From Symsagittifera roscoffensis (lineage: Eukaryota; Xenacoelomorpha; Acoela; Convolutidae): a stretch of DNA of 64,000 bases. The stretch is taken from positions 22,108,735 through 22,172,734 of the forward strand of contig NC_087069.1 in assembly GCF_963678635.1 (NCBI RefSeq), read 5' to 3'. Positions within the stretch are counted from its first letter, which is position 1. Each line of letters opens with the position of its first letter. The position numbers and the translations under genes are program-made. Of the stretch, positions 21,500-31,951 are shown one piece after another. The notes under the pieces were generated by a model, which had not been told where the DNA came from, made no database searches, and saw only the letters and a list, made by a program, of their open reading frames with translations.

Positions 21500-24190
21500 G
21501 TCTACTACTGTTTGAAACATAATTTTTGTTAAAATTTCCGTTTTTTTCCAGTTTCTCTGTGGTTTTTGTTTGTTCTAATTTAACTACAAGTTCTCTAAAA
21601 TCAATATCTGTTTCGTGATTTCATGGAGGCTGCGATTTGTTCTCGCGGTTAAGTTTTTTGTAATTGCGTTATTAAGTTTAAAATTGAAATTTCTGTCAAA
21701 TTTGTGTTATTTTTTTCCGTGTAATTTATTTGTAAATATTTCGTACCATCGTTTCTATTTGCACAGCTAATTGGTTGATTGTTTCCTTTTGTAAACAGGT
21801 GATTCAAAAACCTAACACTCTTTTGCGTTGTTTAAAATTTTCAGAAGAAAAATCAAAAGTTTCTAAACTAATTTTGTGAGTCGTTTCCGAACGAAATTGA
21901 ATTTTTTTCGCTAGAAATGAGAACCATTTTTGAGCTGCTCCGTCGTGTGTCCTTTGTATCAAATCTGTACGTCCATGAATCCAATTTTTGTGTAGAGGAT
22001 TTTTTATAAGTTCACAGCCTATGTTTTAGGTTTCTGTAACGTCACCAAACTAGTCTTCAACAGAGTATTCAGGGTCTTTTTTTATTAGAATCAAAAGGGG
22101 ATTTTTAATGTACTTCTTGATTCGCACATCAAAAATGGATTCATTGTCGTTTGTAGTGCGTCCGCTTTGTTTATTATTTGAGTAGAATTTGTGAGCTACT
22201 GATTTCGCGTTGTTGTGAAAAAAAAGGTATTGGTATTTCATTTTTCATTGTTTCAGGTTGGTACCATTGCGTAGCAAAATGTTTCTGTATTAGTTTGATT
22301 TGGTTTGAAGATGTGGGTAATAGTTTTACTGGGTTTTTACTTCATTGTTCAGTTTTTTAAAATTCTGCGTGAAGTTCGAAAACATTTTTATTGTTTCTCG
22401 TTATTTTTTTAATCATGTATGAATTCATCTGTTGCTTGTTGGAATAATCGGAAAGAAACTTGTTCTTCTGAAAAACAGTTTGTTTTTTTTGTCCATAAAT
22501 TTACGTCGTTGGCAAAGTTGATGACATCAATTTTGGCCTTCTCGGATGTGGCTTTTATCGTAAAAGCAGAATGATTATGAGTTTGTTTTTTCAATATGTT
22601 CTAGGTAATAGTTTTGTCTAGGGATCTTAAAAATTTGAGCTTTATCTGCTGAGAGATTATTTTGAAAAATTTTGCATAATATTCATAGTTTCGAAAATTG
22701 ATTTCCTGCTTTATAAACTCTATTAAAGGTATTTTTTTTTGATATAGGTCTGTAGGTTTTATAGTTCATAAATTAATGTTACCAAAGGGCGTTAATTACC
22801 CGCTGATTGTCTTTTTAATTGCTGTAGTGGCATATTTTTAAATTGTGACGTTGGGTTTAAACTGGTTTGTTGTGTTCTGTTTTGAAAAAAAACATGTTAC
22901 AAAATAATGTTGTTGTATCTTTTGTTACTTTTCAGAAAAAAAATGCAAAAATTTTAAGTATTTGGAAAAAAATGCGAACAAACTTACAAAAATCTCATAA
23001 ATATGGATATTGAATTGTTGCTTGTGATCTGATTGAAAAAATAGTTTTACGTACAAAGTTTGAAATTGAGCTCAAAATGAATAATAATTGGCATCATGTT
23101 GAGACAATAATACAAAAATTTGAAAAAAAAATACGGATTTTTCCACACTTTTCTTTCAAAATTTTGACATAGGATAAAGGTTTCCTTAATTTCAGCTAAA
23201 GAGAACCTTCATCTTCTGAAAAGATTTTGGAATTTTTTTTGTACATAGGTTAATTTTATTGAAGTTGTGGGTGACTCTTATTTTGGTCTGATTGGTTGTT
23301 GTTTTTATCGTGAAAGCTGAATGATTATGAGTTTATAATTTTAATCTGTTATTGGTAATAGGTTTGTCAAGGAATTGTGAATTTTTTGTTTGAGTTTTAT
23401 CAGATGAACTTTGGAAAACGATTTACTTCTTGATATTTTGTATTAAAGGTACGTTTTTTGGATATAGGTCTGAATGTTCAAAATTCCATAGGTTAATTGT
23501 TAACCAAAGGGGTTGGTTACCTGCTGATTGTATTTTCGACTGGTGCAATAATTTATTTTTAGTTTGTGACGATGAGTCTAAACTGGTGTTAAATGTTCTG
23601 TTTTGAAAAGTCATATGTTATAAATTTTTTGTGTGGTAATTGTTGTTACTTGGATGATTCTTAAATAATTTTCATGAAATGAAATTGTTTGATTTGCTGA
23701 CCTTGAAATTGAATTACAATTCAGGGTTCCATATATAATCTCATTGTTTTGCTGAAATTGTTTAGCAGATCTATAAGATCTGAAGTATATTCAAATATTT
23801 CGAGTGTGTAACATGCTAAGTTAATTTTGAGATCATGTTTTGTTAAAGCAGATATCTCATTGATGTTACATTTTTTTTCAGATTGTTTGTAAAAGTTTTT
23901 AAATTAAAATGTTTCTTTTTTCACATTTACATGTCGTGTTGGTTGTGGTGCTGATGCAATTAAACATTTTTTTGATTCTGAAGTAGAGGCTTAAATATAA
24001 CTTAATGCAAAAACATCAAATTTGAAGATTGAGTTGGCTCTTTGTGAAAATTTATATTGTGTTTTTTTAAAATGTTTTTTTTTTCTGAAAAAAATCAAAA
24101 AACTTATTTCTTCATCATAGATTCTGTGATGGCTTACCTTAGTTTGGATTTGGAGGTGAAATTTGGATTGTAATTTTTCCATAGTTTGAG
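21500..24190 (-). pseudogene. gag: gag relic of the old Gypsy copy
   Basis: Minus-strand segments parallel the intact Gag in the right order: SQRANSIFKFDVFALSYI (24182-23991; intact copy about residue 120), KKDPEYSVED (about 22060; intact about 620), NWIHGRT and DGAAQKWFSFL (about 21920-21990), then INQLAVQIETMVRN and DFRELVVKLEQ (about 21560-21790). These last segments belong to the capsid-like retrotransposon Gag domain. Stops and frameshifts are frequent throughout. The zinc knuckle region is absent. Confidence 0.72.
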
Positions 24191-25049
24191 CTTATAATGC
24201 TTAGATTGGACTCAAAAATCTGTCTTTCAAATTTTTACTCCTGGAAATAATTTTGGGATAGACTAGAGCCTATGCAAAGTAAATTGGTTATCAGAAAAGG
24301 ACAAGCTTTTACTTGTCCTTGTGATGATTTCTCATCTAGAGATATGACAAATGGGAGCATAGAGTCATTCTCAATTTTTTTTGTCGTATTCTTGAGGCGT
24401 TACTCTCAAACGAAGGGCGTTCTGTGTATTTAATTGATCTTAATCTTTTCTAAAAGGGGATCAATCTGCTATCGATGGTTGGGTACAGAAACTCCACCCA
24501 GAGGGTTCTGTTATTGTTAGTCAACGAGTAGATTGTTAGATACTGTTTTAGAACTTACTAATTTTAAGTTTTGTTCTTACAACCGGCCTGAAACAAGGGG
24601 TAGGGTTCAATTGATGGATGAGTAACCGAAGTTCTTCACTGTTTAGCCTAACTTGATTAGTGAGTTTCAAAAAAACAATGTCAGTTAGTTCTGGGTAGTT
24701 TGAAGAGTAAAAAATGAATCAAAACCATGAATCACTGCAGATTTAGGATTTTTAGATAGGCGAATCTTAATTGAAGTTTTTTTCAGTACTAATAGTTATT
24801 TTACCGTTATTGAAGTTTTAAACGAATTTCTATGGCTTCATTTTTTTGGTATTTTCGACTCAATTTGATGCGGTTTTTGTAGTTTGTTAAATTTTTGTTT
24901 TCGCTTTGCAATGCAAATTTGATTTTCGTCGCTTTATGATAGAGATTTGTCTTTATTAGACCTCTTGAGACGTAGAAATGAGCTATTTTTCTTTCTCTCC
25001 ATTTGTTTATCTTTTGATAAAAACTAATTTAGTTGTAGTCCTGCTCGAG

Positions 25050-25240
25050 ATTCATTGGTTGCACCAGGTGAGTTTAGGTCCGAGGTGGCCTTCTCGAAGA
25101 GTAATTTTGGAACAATCTATTTTTCGGCTGGGTAGGTTCGTGCAAGTTTTTAGTTTAGTACCAATCCGATCTTTACTGTTGTTTTTCCTAGTCTCACTAG
25201 CTCAAGGTATATACTGGTTTACTGCAAATTAGAGGAAAAA
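25050..25240 (-). repeat. LTR fragment and primer-site relic of the old Gypsy copy
   Basis: The minus strand shows the 3' half of the LTR ending ctaaactca, then cc and a TGGTGCAACCAATGAATCTC stretch. The latter parallels the TGGTGCGACCATAAGTCTC primer site of the intact element at the same distance from the LTR end. The 5' half of the LTR is not recognisable, and the upstream LTR boundary cannot be placed. Confidence 0.7.
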
Positions 25241-25244
25241 AGAA

Positions 25245-25870
25245 GGCAACCGTTTTCAATCTTAATTAGTTTTTCTCCGAACAATTAGAAGTAAGATTTA
25301 ATAACCTACAGTAAGATTTATTCACGGTACATGTTTGGTCGAAAACAGTAGTCTCCAAATATACCATTTTCATGAGATCTGCTTTCATACTTCAACTTAA
25401 TGACTCCCATTTTTACATTTTGCATAAGCTTTGAGCTCGGTTGTAATATTGAAAAAATAACAATTGTCGAAAGCGTATAGAGCAAGCAGTTTTTAAAACC
25501 GATCGGGGGCATGAAAGTTTTGCATTTTTGCTGCAAGTTGAATAGCTACCGATGCATTTTCTTGATGCATGTTCATAAATTTTAAAGCTAAAAACAAAAA
25601 ACATATGTTTCGAAAAGAAATCAGGATGTTGACTCGTTGAAAAAAAAACTAATTTAGTTGAATTACGTGTTCAAAAGTTTTGAAGTGAAACATAAAAGTA
25701 ATAAAACTTAACTCTTTCTTTCATTGTTTTTTTTTTCAAGATTAACTCTTAAAACTGAAGGTTTAAACAAAAAAATAAAAGTTAATTTACGCTGATAGAC
25801 TTTATTATAAAATTTTCTCTGCTTCTTTCACAATTTTTCGAAGTTGCAGATTGTAAAAAAACTTTCACAT
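25245..25870. other. intergenic, no gene called
   Basis: AT-rich. Minus-strand open frames at 25318-25604 contain several Cys residues but no motif I can name. The stretch directly upstream of 25881 ends in a plausible splice acceptor (acatatattag), so it may include intron sequence of a decayed CAP gene. Confidence 0.4.
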
Positions 25871-25880
25871 ATATTAGATC

Positions 25881-26087
25881 ATGTGGGCAAACAGTACGCG
25901 TATGGGTTGTGGGGCCTCACAAATCAATGGTTGTGCAAAAGCTCTTCTGGTATGCTTATACGAACCTCAAGGAAATATTAAAGAACACTCTTTGATGACC
26001 GACGAAAATTTTGCTGCACTTCATGCTTCAGGAGACAATGTGCAGACATGCAAGAGGTTAATCGAAACTTTCAAATCAACAAACTGA
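25881..26087 (+). pseudogene. CAP/SCP (venom-allergen-like) domain exon fragment
   Basis: The open frame begins MWANSTRMGCGASQINGCAK and continues to ALLVCLYEPQGNIKEHS. A W.ST..GCG string followed by a V.C.Y.P.GN string is the conserved C-terminal half of the CAP (SCP/TAPS) fold, normally a secreted protein. An AG acceptor at about 25877-25880 suggests this was an internal or terminal exon, and the ATG is probably not a real start. No N-terminal CAP exon with the catalytic-like His residues was found upstream. It is the only fragment in the window that looks host-derived. It is probably a gene remnant, although a multi-exon gene with distant exons cannot be excluded. Confidence 0.55.
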
Positions 26088-26089
26088 AG

Positions 26090-28134
26090 CAAAACTAGTT
26101 TTCGAATCAATAAACTGAACAAAAAACAAACTTATTTGGTAAGTTTATTAATGAACATCACAGCCAGTGTTTGATTTTTTTCATAACTAAAAAAACTTTC
26201 ACCTCCTCAAACTGAGCGTCTTCCTGAAACACTGAAAAGTTTGAAGGAGATTCTGAAGGGGCAAAACTAATTAGTTTCTAAGATAAGCCTATAAAAAATT
26301 TAGTATTTTTTGAGTTAATCTCATGGGAATCAAGTAGAACCATTTCATCATGTTTTTCTTTAAATTGCGTCGATTGACCACAAAAAAAACAGCTTTCACA
26401 GAACCAAGTCGGTACAATTATTCTAAAGAAACTCAGTAATTCTCAGAAACATCAGCAACCCACACATGCCATTTAGAGGAAAAAATAGTTGTCGGTCTTT
26501 TAGTACAGGCTTTTTTTTATTCACTTTGTTGAACATTTAGGAAAAAACAAATCTAAATCGCCATATATGTTTTGGCACTTTTAGATTTCAAAAGTGACAT
26601 TTTCGAGAAAAGAAAAGTTTGGGAGATTAGTATTGGGCCATGGTCGTTGTCTAAAGAAACTGAAATGACGAAAGCTCCGTTTTCCCTAGAATTGAGTGAC
26701 ACTGTATCTGGTATTTAAAAAAATCATGCATGCTCTTCCGATTTTTTTTTGTTTTTTGATCTTCTCACTTATGTTGCTTGTTGAAGATTTAAATTTGGGC
26801 AAAATGAAATTTAAAAAAAATGGTTTTAGGAGCCAGCCGAAAAACAGCGTGGATTACCCTGTGGTTTGGAGGACTGTCGCATCTATAGCTGCGGTGGAAT
26901 TTGTGATTACTTTTTAATTTGAACAATTTTTAATGAAGATTGATTGGCTCCTCGGGAAACTGGATTTTGTCGTTTTTCTGCTAGAAAAAAGTCAACGAGA
27001 ACGTTTCGCAAAAAAGGAGCAATGTACCCACATAACAAAGCGCCTGTTTCAGTCAAATTATTACAATTTTTATAGATCTTGATCTGATGTTGAGCAAGAA
27101 AAAAATTTTCAAAAGAAGGACGACTCAATTATTACTGTCTACAGAAAACTTAGTTTTGCCGAAGTGTTGTCGACAATTATGTTTAAAAACCAGATTATGC
27201 TAAACTGCAGATGAATCGTTTAGTTATGGACGCAATGTGTAGTATTTTGTCATATTTTTTTTCCACCGCTTCCATTGATGTGTTCTTTTGGTGAAAATTG
27301 ATGAAAATAATCAGTTTGAAAAAAAAACATTTGAATGTTTTTTTCATTTGCTATGCAGTTATTTGGAGTAGTTGCATGGATATTCATGATTTTCCAGTTG
27401 ATTTCAGTTGATATATATTTTGCTGTTTAAGATCTGGTTTAAAATGAATTTAAAAAATTCAACATCCTTTTCCTCTCACCTTGCTGTGTTAAATGCATTT
27501 TCATCTCACTTTGTTGTGTGTATTTAAAATCTTTTTTGTTAACCGAGGAAAATAACCGTAGAAAAAATGTTGGAGAGTGGTATAAAATCAAAAAAAAACA
27601 TAGGTGTTTTTTTCGAGAAAACAGTTAACACAAAAGTTTCCAAAGAAAATTTTGAAACATTTTTAGATTTCTATAGGATAACATGTTAGATTAGAGTATG
27701 AAACATTTTAGATTCTAAGGAAAACTAACTTTTTCGCAGTTTTTCAGGGCTCAGAAGGGAGCTCTTGTTTGGTCTAATTAATTTTTGGTCCAGAAAAAGC
27801 AATCGTATTTTAATCTCAAAAATCCAACCGCCAACTAAACCTTCCATAAGTCCACTGTGTTTTTCACTGGTTGATGCCAAAAAGATTTTTTCTTTTTTCT
27901 GCATTTCAGTTTCAAGAAGACAATGCAGTTTTTTTGTCTTTCCTTTCTCTGTCTTTCCTTTCTCTGTCTTTCCTTTCTCTGCACAACAATATTACCAGAC
28001 AGATTCTCTTGAAATAGTTTCAGGTTGTTTTCTACAATTCAACATTTTTTAAATCTTAGAACATGATTTTTTCAGTGTTACATTTTGAAAAGATAATGAA
28101 ACTTCAGAAGACTGATAAAGGAGCTTGGTTGAAA
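26090..28134. other. intergenic, no gene recognised
   Basis: About 2 kb of AT-rich DNA with short random-looking open frames (26696-26917 plus, 26907-27128 minus, 27765-28052 plus). Apart from a 15-bp minisatellite at 27936-27980, nothing stands out. Confidence 0.55.
27936..27980. repeat. 15-bp minisatellite, three copies
   Basis: Three exact tandem copies of gtctttcctttctct, a pyrimidine-only (apart from G) unit. Confidence 0.95.
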
Positions 28135-28142
28135 CAATGAAA

Positions 28143-28524
28143 CGGTGTGGATTTAGGGGGGGGGGGGGGATTTGGTGGACGCATCCACCCTATCAAGGAT
28201 TCGATCCCCTTTGTACTATTTTGAGATATCCATATTTGATGACGGAAATTCAAGAGTTTCTCAAGGCGCCTTAAGCGCCAAAATATATCAATTTTGTGGG
28301 GGAAAACGTAATTTTTTGGACAAATTTTCTAAAAAGTGCCTAAAAACACTTTTTGCCTGATTTTTCAAAACTTTGCCTGCGGCGCTGAAACGTTGGCCAA
28401 AACGGATACTTTTTACTGCATGGGGAGAGCGCGAAAAATCAGTTTAGTAAACCTAACTTAAACTTTTTGACATTTTTTTGAAAAAACGCCCCCTCCCCTC
28501 GAACAAATTCTAGATCCGCCCCTG
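28143..28524. mobile_element. hAT-like MITE (382 bp)
   Basis: Flanked by 8-bp target duplications caatgaaa (28135-28142) and caatgaga (28525-28532), with one mismatch. The right end, read inward on the minus strand, is caggggcggatctagaattt; the left end is cggtgtggatttag followed by 14 G. The two are an imperfect terminal inverted repeat. An 8-bp duplication plus CAGGGGCGGATC-type ends is typical of hAT-derived non-autonomous elements. It has no coding capacity of its own. Confidence 0.7.
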
Positions 28525-28532
28525 CAATGAGA

Positions 28533-29565
28533 CACAAAAAGGGTTTCACGCATCGTGTCTGATCGGTGCTAATTTTTTGCTGACAATAGTTAATAATTAA
28601 AAGAAAATGTTTGAAGCCCCAGTACAAAACAAGACTATGGCCCACGCATTTTTAGATCTGATGGATATAAAACAAAAACTCTCCTTTGATGATTCCGTTA
28701 TGTGAAATTATCTTAATTTGCATAAGCAGTAATTTTTGGTAAAGTTTATCCATCATCGTAAGATTTCTCAAAAGAGACTGGAGATGAGTTACTGAAAACA
28801 ACTGACTCACATTAACAAATATAAAATTTGTATTAACGATAATCCAAAAACTTCGGGCCGTCAAAATACCAAAAAGTAAGACTTTTAGTCTTTCAATAAT
28901 TGATCTTAAAAAAAGGTTCCTCACGACTACAATTATTTAATTTATACACAGTTTGTCAAATATTCACGCTCAAATTAAATCTCCAACCGATTCCACTCTG
29001 TTTTACACTGTTGAAAGTCAAAAATAATTATTATCTTTCTTTTTCCGCACTTCAGATCCCAGAAAATCATGATGTAGTTTTTATTTTTTTTCCAGTATTT
29101 TAGAAGTAGTTTCTTAATACAACTTATAGAAAATTTTGGTTTCTGTTTCAGAATTTACGCGGTTTTAACTAAATTAACCTGATTATTAAAGAATTGACTT
29201 TACAACTAAACTGACCAACCTTATAAAAAAATCAGAAAAACAAAAGGCTCGTCTCCCCCCCCACCTCACACAACTATCGTTTTGATTGTGTAACGATTGA
29301 TTTTACAAGGTTACTTATGGAGACTATATGTGTTTGGCACGACCTAATCAGTCCGCATGTCAGTTTTCATAACGATCGGACAATGTCAACAGAAGCTTTT
29401 TTAGTTAAAAAAAACTGCAGGTGGGGAAAGAGAAAGAGCCAAACAATAATCCTAACACCAAAACAGGACATAATAGAGGATCATATAGTGCTTTAATGCA
29501 GGAAATAGTGGAACGATCCAGAGCTAAATTGCATCAAATAGAATTTTCATGAGGTCAAACGATTT
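28533..29565. other. intergenic, no gene recognised
   Basis: AT-rich, with short open frames on both strands (for example 28652-28924 minus and 28900-29103 plus) that show no motif. Confidence 0.5.
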
Positions 29566-29847
29566 TTGAAAACGCACATCGAATTGTTTACATGCCAGAA
29601 CTTATTGGCAATGGAAGAAAGATGTAAAGAAGGTGACAATGAGTTGATCAACAAGCTAGGATTCATCATTCGCATATCATATCAGCAACTTCGAGAGCAA
29701 AAAACAACAATTAAAACAGCAAAAAGTCACCTAAAACAGAAGAACTCAAAGCTTTTGACGAAAGATGTTGAAAGTCCGTTACCATCAAAAAAACCAAACA
29801 ACCTGTCATCTGGCCTGGTGGAACCTGATCTAGACTACATTTTATGA
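29566..29847 (+). CDS. unidentified ORF truncated by the Gypsy LTR
   Basis: A 93-codon frame rich in charged residues (MEERCKEGDNELINKLG, KTTIKTAKSHLKQKNSK) and predicted helical. Its last nine codons lie inside the LTR that begins at 29819, so the original C-terminus was lost when the retroelement inserted or recombined here. It may be a fragment of a host or element gene. No domain recognised. Confidence 0.3.
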   Translation: MKTHIELFTCQNLLAMEERCKEGDNELINKLGFIIRISYQQLREQKTTIKTAKSHLKQKNSKLLTKDVESPLPSKKPNNLSSGLVEPDLDYIL

Positions 29848-30228
29848 TTGGATAATTTAGATATTTTACCAATGTAAAGTATTTAATATTAACCAATCAT
29901 GATCCATCTAACTAACAACCCACTTATTTGTAAGTGCTGAAGTTACTTGTAATTTCAGCACCAGAGAGATTTGAATTTAACTTAGAAATTAGTTGGACTC
30001 TCCCGAGCACTTCAGCAACCGCAATAAACCAGTATACCCTAGATCTATTGAGCCTAGCAGAGACTAGTTAAACAACCTGAGACTAGATAGTATAAGAGTA
30101 AGATTAGGATCGGTATTAGACTAAGAAGTTGCACGAATCTATCCGGCCGAAAATAAGATAGCGTGACGAGCAGACGGTGTACCCTATCCGAAATTACTCT
30201 ATGAGTTAACCAACTCGGTCCTAACTCA
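29819..30228 (+). repeat. 5' LTR of the Gypsy element
   Basis: Begins TGGAACCTGATCT and ends CCTAACTCA, giving TG...CA ends. The matching copy is 48327-48736, also 410 bp. I count about six substitutions, three of them in the last 20 bases. As the 5' copy it should hold the promoter, but no unambiguous TATA box can be chosen in such AT-rich sequence. Confidence 0.93.
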
Positions 30229-30230
30229 TC

Positions 30231-30253
30231 TGGTGCGACCATAAGTCTCGAAC
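30231..30253 (+). promoter_or_regulatory. tRNA primer-binding site of the Gypsy element
   Basis: TGGTGCGACCATAAGTC starts 2 nt after the LTR and continues into tctcgaac, which is complementary to a tRNA T-loop. It therefore reads as the complement of a tRNA 3' end (CCA, acceptor, T-arm). I cannot assign the tRNA with confidence. A related sequence occupies the same place in the old copy near 25050. Confidence 0.75.
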
Positions 30254-31483
30254 AAGACCTTAATAGCTTAGAATTAACCAAAATAGATTAGAAATTAGAC
30301 AAAAACATTTAAAAAAATGTTATACGACAATAATTTAATCGAAATGTCTCTACGACTCAATAGATCAGAGCCAATATTCCGAACCATAACAGAACTACCC
30401 GGAATTGGAAGAAGACCTCGAACCAGAGACGACATACGACAAAGTAGAAACTTGCCATATAGCTATATGATAGTTAGGCAAAAACCAGAACAAACTTTTA
30501 TATTTAGAATACTACTGGCAATGAATTTAGATTTTCATTTGCAAACATAAAACCTTGAAGTTAATCTTCAAAATCATTTCAGGCGCTAAATAAAATTATT
30601 AATATACAATAACGATTGATAAAAAGATCTAAGATCGTTTTCCTAAAACTATGCAGTAATATACAAAACATGTTTGAAGAATATTTATTGAAAAATAAAA
30701 AATAAAAATTAGTAGCCTGACAATAAATGGTTAGTAATCATAAATCATCCTGTTGTTCCAGCTCCATCATCTAAAACATAACAGCAATCATAAACCCACT
30801 AATATCATCAAAACACTAAATCTTTCCTTTACACACATTTAAAATTTTATTAAAACTTAAATTCACTTAATTTTAAAACCAGATCATCAAGGCTTATCCT
30901 TGGATCTTAAATCATTTTCTACTTAATTAAATTTCAAATTTGATCATCAAGGCTTATCCTTGGATCAAACAGAACAACTTTGTTCTCCCCCACCCACTTA
31001 ATTAGTTTCTAACGACCTCAAACGTCGATTCACTACCCAACCCTTTCTAAAGACCCAAGACTAATAGAAATTTTTAAACAAAACTAATCATTCAAATTAG
31101 GATAAACAGTGAAGAACTTCGGTTATTCATCCTTCACTTGACCCCCCCTCTTACCAGACCCAGGATAAATCTTAGACTTAGTAAGTTTAAAATAGTATCT
31201 AACGAACTACTCGCGTTCTAATTATACCTGAACCTTGTGGATCGATTTACTATTCTCCAACCCTTGAACACAATCACTACCCCTAAGTAAGATTAAGTAA
31301 GTTAACACCTTAACTTATACTAGCCACGAGAAAGTAAAAAATCATTCTTCGGAATCGATATACTTTTCTCTCCAACCCTGAACAAACAGACCCAGGTTAA
31401 GCTAACAAAAAAATCGTAAGAACTAACAGTTTAAGAAAATAGAAATCATTTAACAACCTTTTGCATCCGTCATCCTAAACCTT
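30254..31483 (+). other. 5' leader of the Gypsy element
   Basis: About 1.2 kb of untranslated leader. A short open frame at 30317-30550 (77 codons, Arg-rich) begins within it, but it resembles no known domain and may be an upstream ORF or chance. The leader contains the duplicated stem-loops at 30882-30966 and a segment (agtgaagaacttcggtta) conserved in the old copy. Confidence 0.6.
30882..30966 (+). promoter_or_regulatory. duplicated stem-loop in the leader
   Basis: An identical 25-nt unit occurs at 30882-30906 and 30942-30966. It consists of gatc, at, caagg, a cttat loop, ccttg and gatc, so CAAGG pairs with CCTTG and the outer GATC pairs with GATC. The spacing is exactly 60 nt. It could serve RNA packaging, dimerisation or transcript processing; the role is inferred only from position. 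Confidence 0.6.
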
Positions 31484-31951
31484 ATGTCATTTAAAAACCT
31501 AGGAAATAAACAAACAATCGTTTTACACAATTGTGAAATAGATAACAAAAAATACGACCTTGTAATCACACCTCATACACAAACAGTTGGATACATTCGA
31601 ACAAAACGACAAACACTAAAAAGAAAAATAATAACGAAACGAAGACAAATAACACGAAAAAGATTTTCAAAAAATCGAAACGCATTTTCAGAATCAGAAA
31701 CCAACAGTTTAGACGAACTTTACAAACTAAAAGAATCAATAGATAAAAATTGCCCACTTCACGATCAATTATATTTTTCTGACTCAGAAACAACTTCAAA
31801 TTCATCAAAAAGAGGAAAAAGAAGAATAAAAAAGCAGTATAAACACAAACCAGTACATTTATACAATTGGAATCAACCAATTAGACACATTGATAATTAC
31901 ATATTAACAGTCATCGAACGAAAAAATGAGCTCAACGCACACCCCAGGTGA
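31484..31951 (+). CDS. basic 155-residue accessory ORF
   Basis: Starts at an ATG 1.26 kb after the LTR and ends 26 nt inside the gag-pol ORF, in a different frame. It is strongly basic (TKRQTLKRKIITKRRQITRK, later KRGKRRIKKQYKHK), with a Ser/Glu-rich centre (SESETNSLDEL, SDSETTSNSS) and a C-terminal YNWNQPIRHIDNYIL segment. The clusters look like nuclear-localisation or RNA-binding signals, the pattern of small regulatory proteins in complex retroviruses. No family is recognised and no function is proven. The overlap with gag suggests leaky scanning or re-initiation for gag translation. The ORF has no breaks. Confidence 0.6.
   Translation: MSFKNLGNKQTIVLHNCEIDNKKYDLVITPHTQTVGYIRTKRQTLKRKIITKRRQITRKRFSKNRNAFSESETNSLDELYKLKESIDKNCPLHDQLYFSDSETTSNSSKRGKRRIKKQYKHKPVHLYNWNQPIRHIDNYILTVIERKNELNAHPR

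Larger units (their letters stand above)
21490..25240 (-). mobile_element. old, decayed minus-strand relative of the large Gypsy element
   Basis: Read on the minus strand from 25240 this has, in order, a 3' LTR piece, a primer-site-like sequence, a leader and a gag relic, all matching the intact element at 29819-48736. LTR match: accagtat..acc, then ttgcacgaa(c/t)ct and cggccgaaaa-like words. Leader match: agtgaagaacttcggtta.tcatcc. Gag matches are described separately. Pol, env and the other ORFs are missing; homology ends at the Maverick terminus. Divergence is heavy, so this is a much older insertion of the same lineage. Confidence 0.8.

Noticed and set aside
24978-25232. Plus-strand 84-codon hydrophobic ORF
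   Set aside because: It is antisense to the LTR fragment of the old Gypsy copy.
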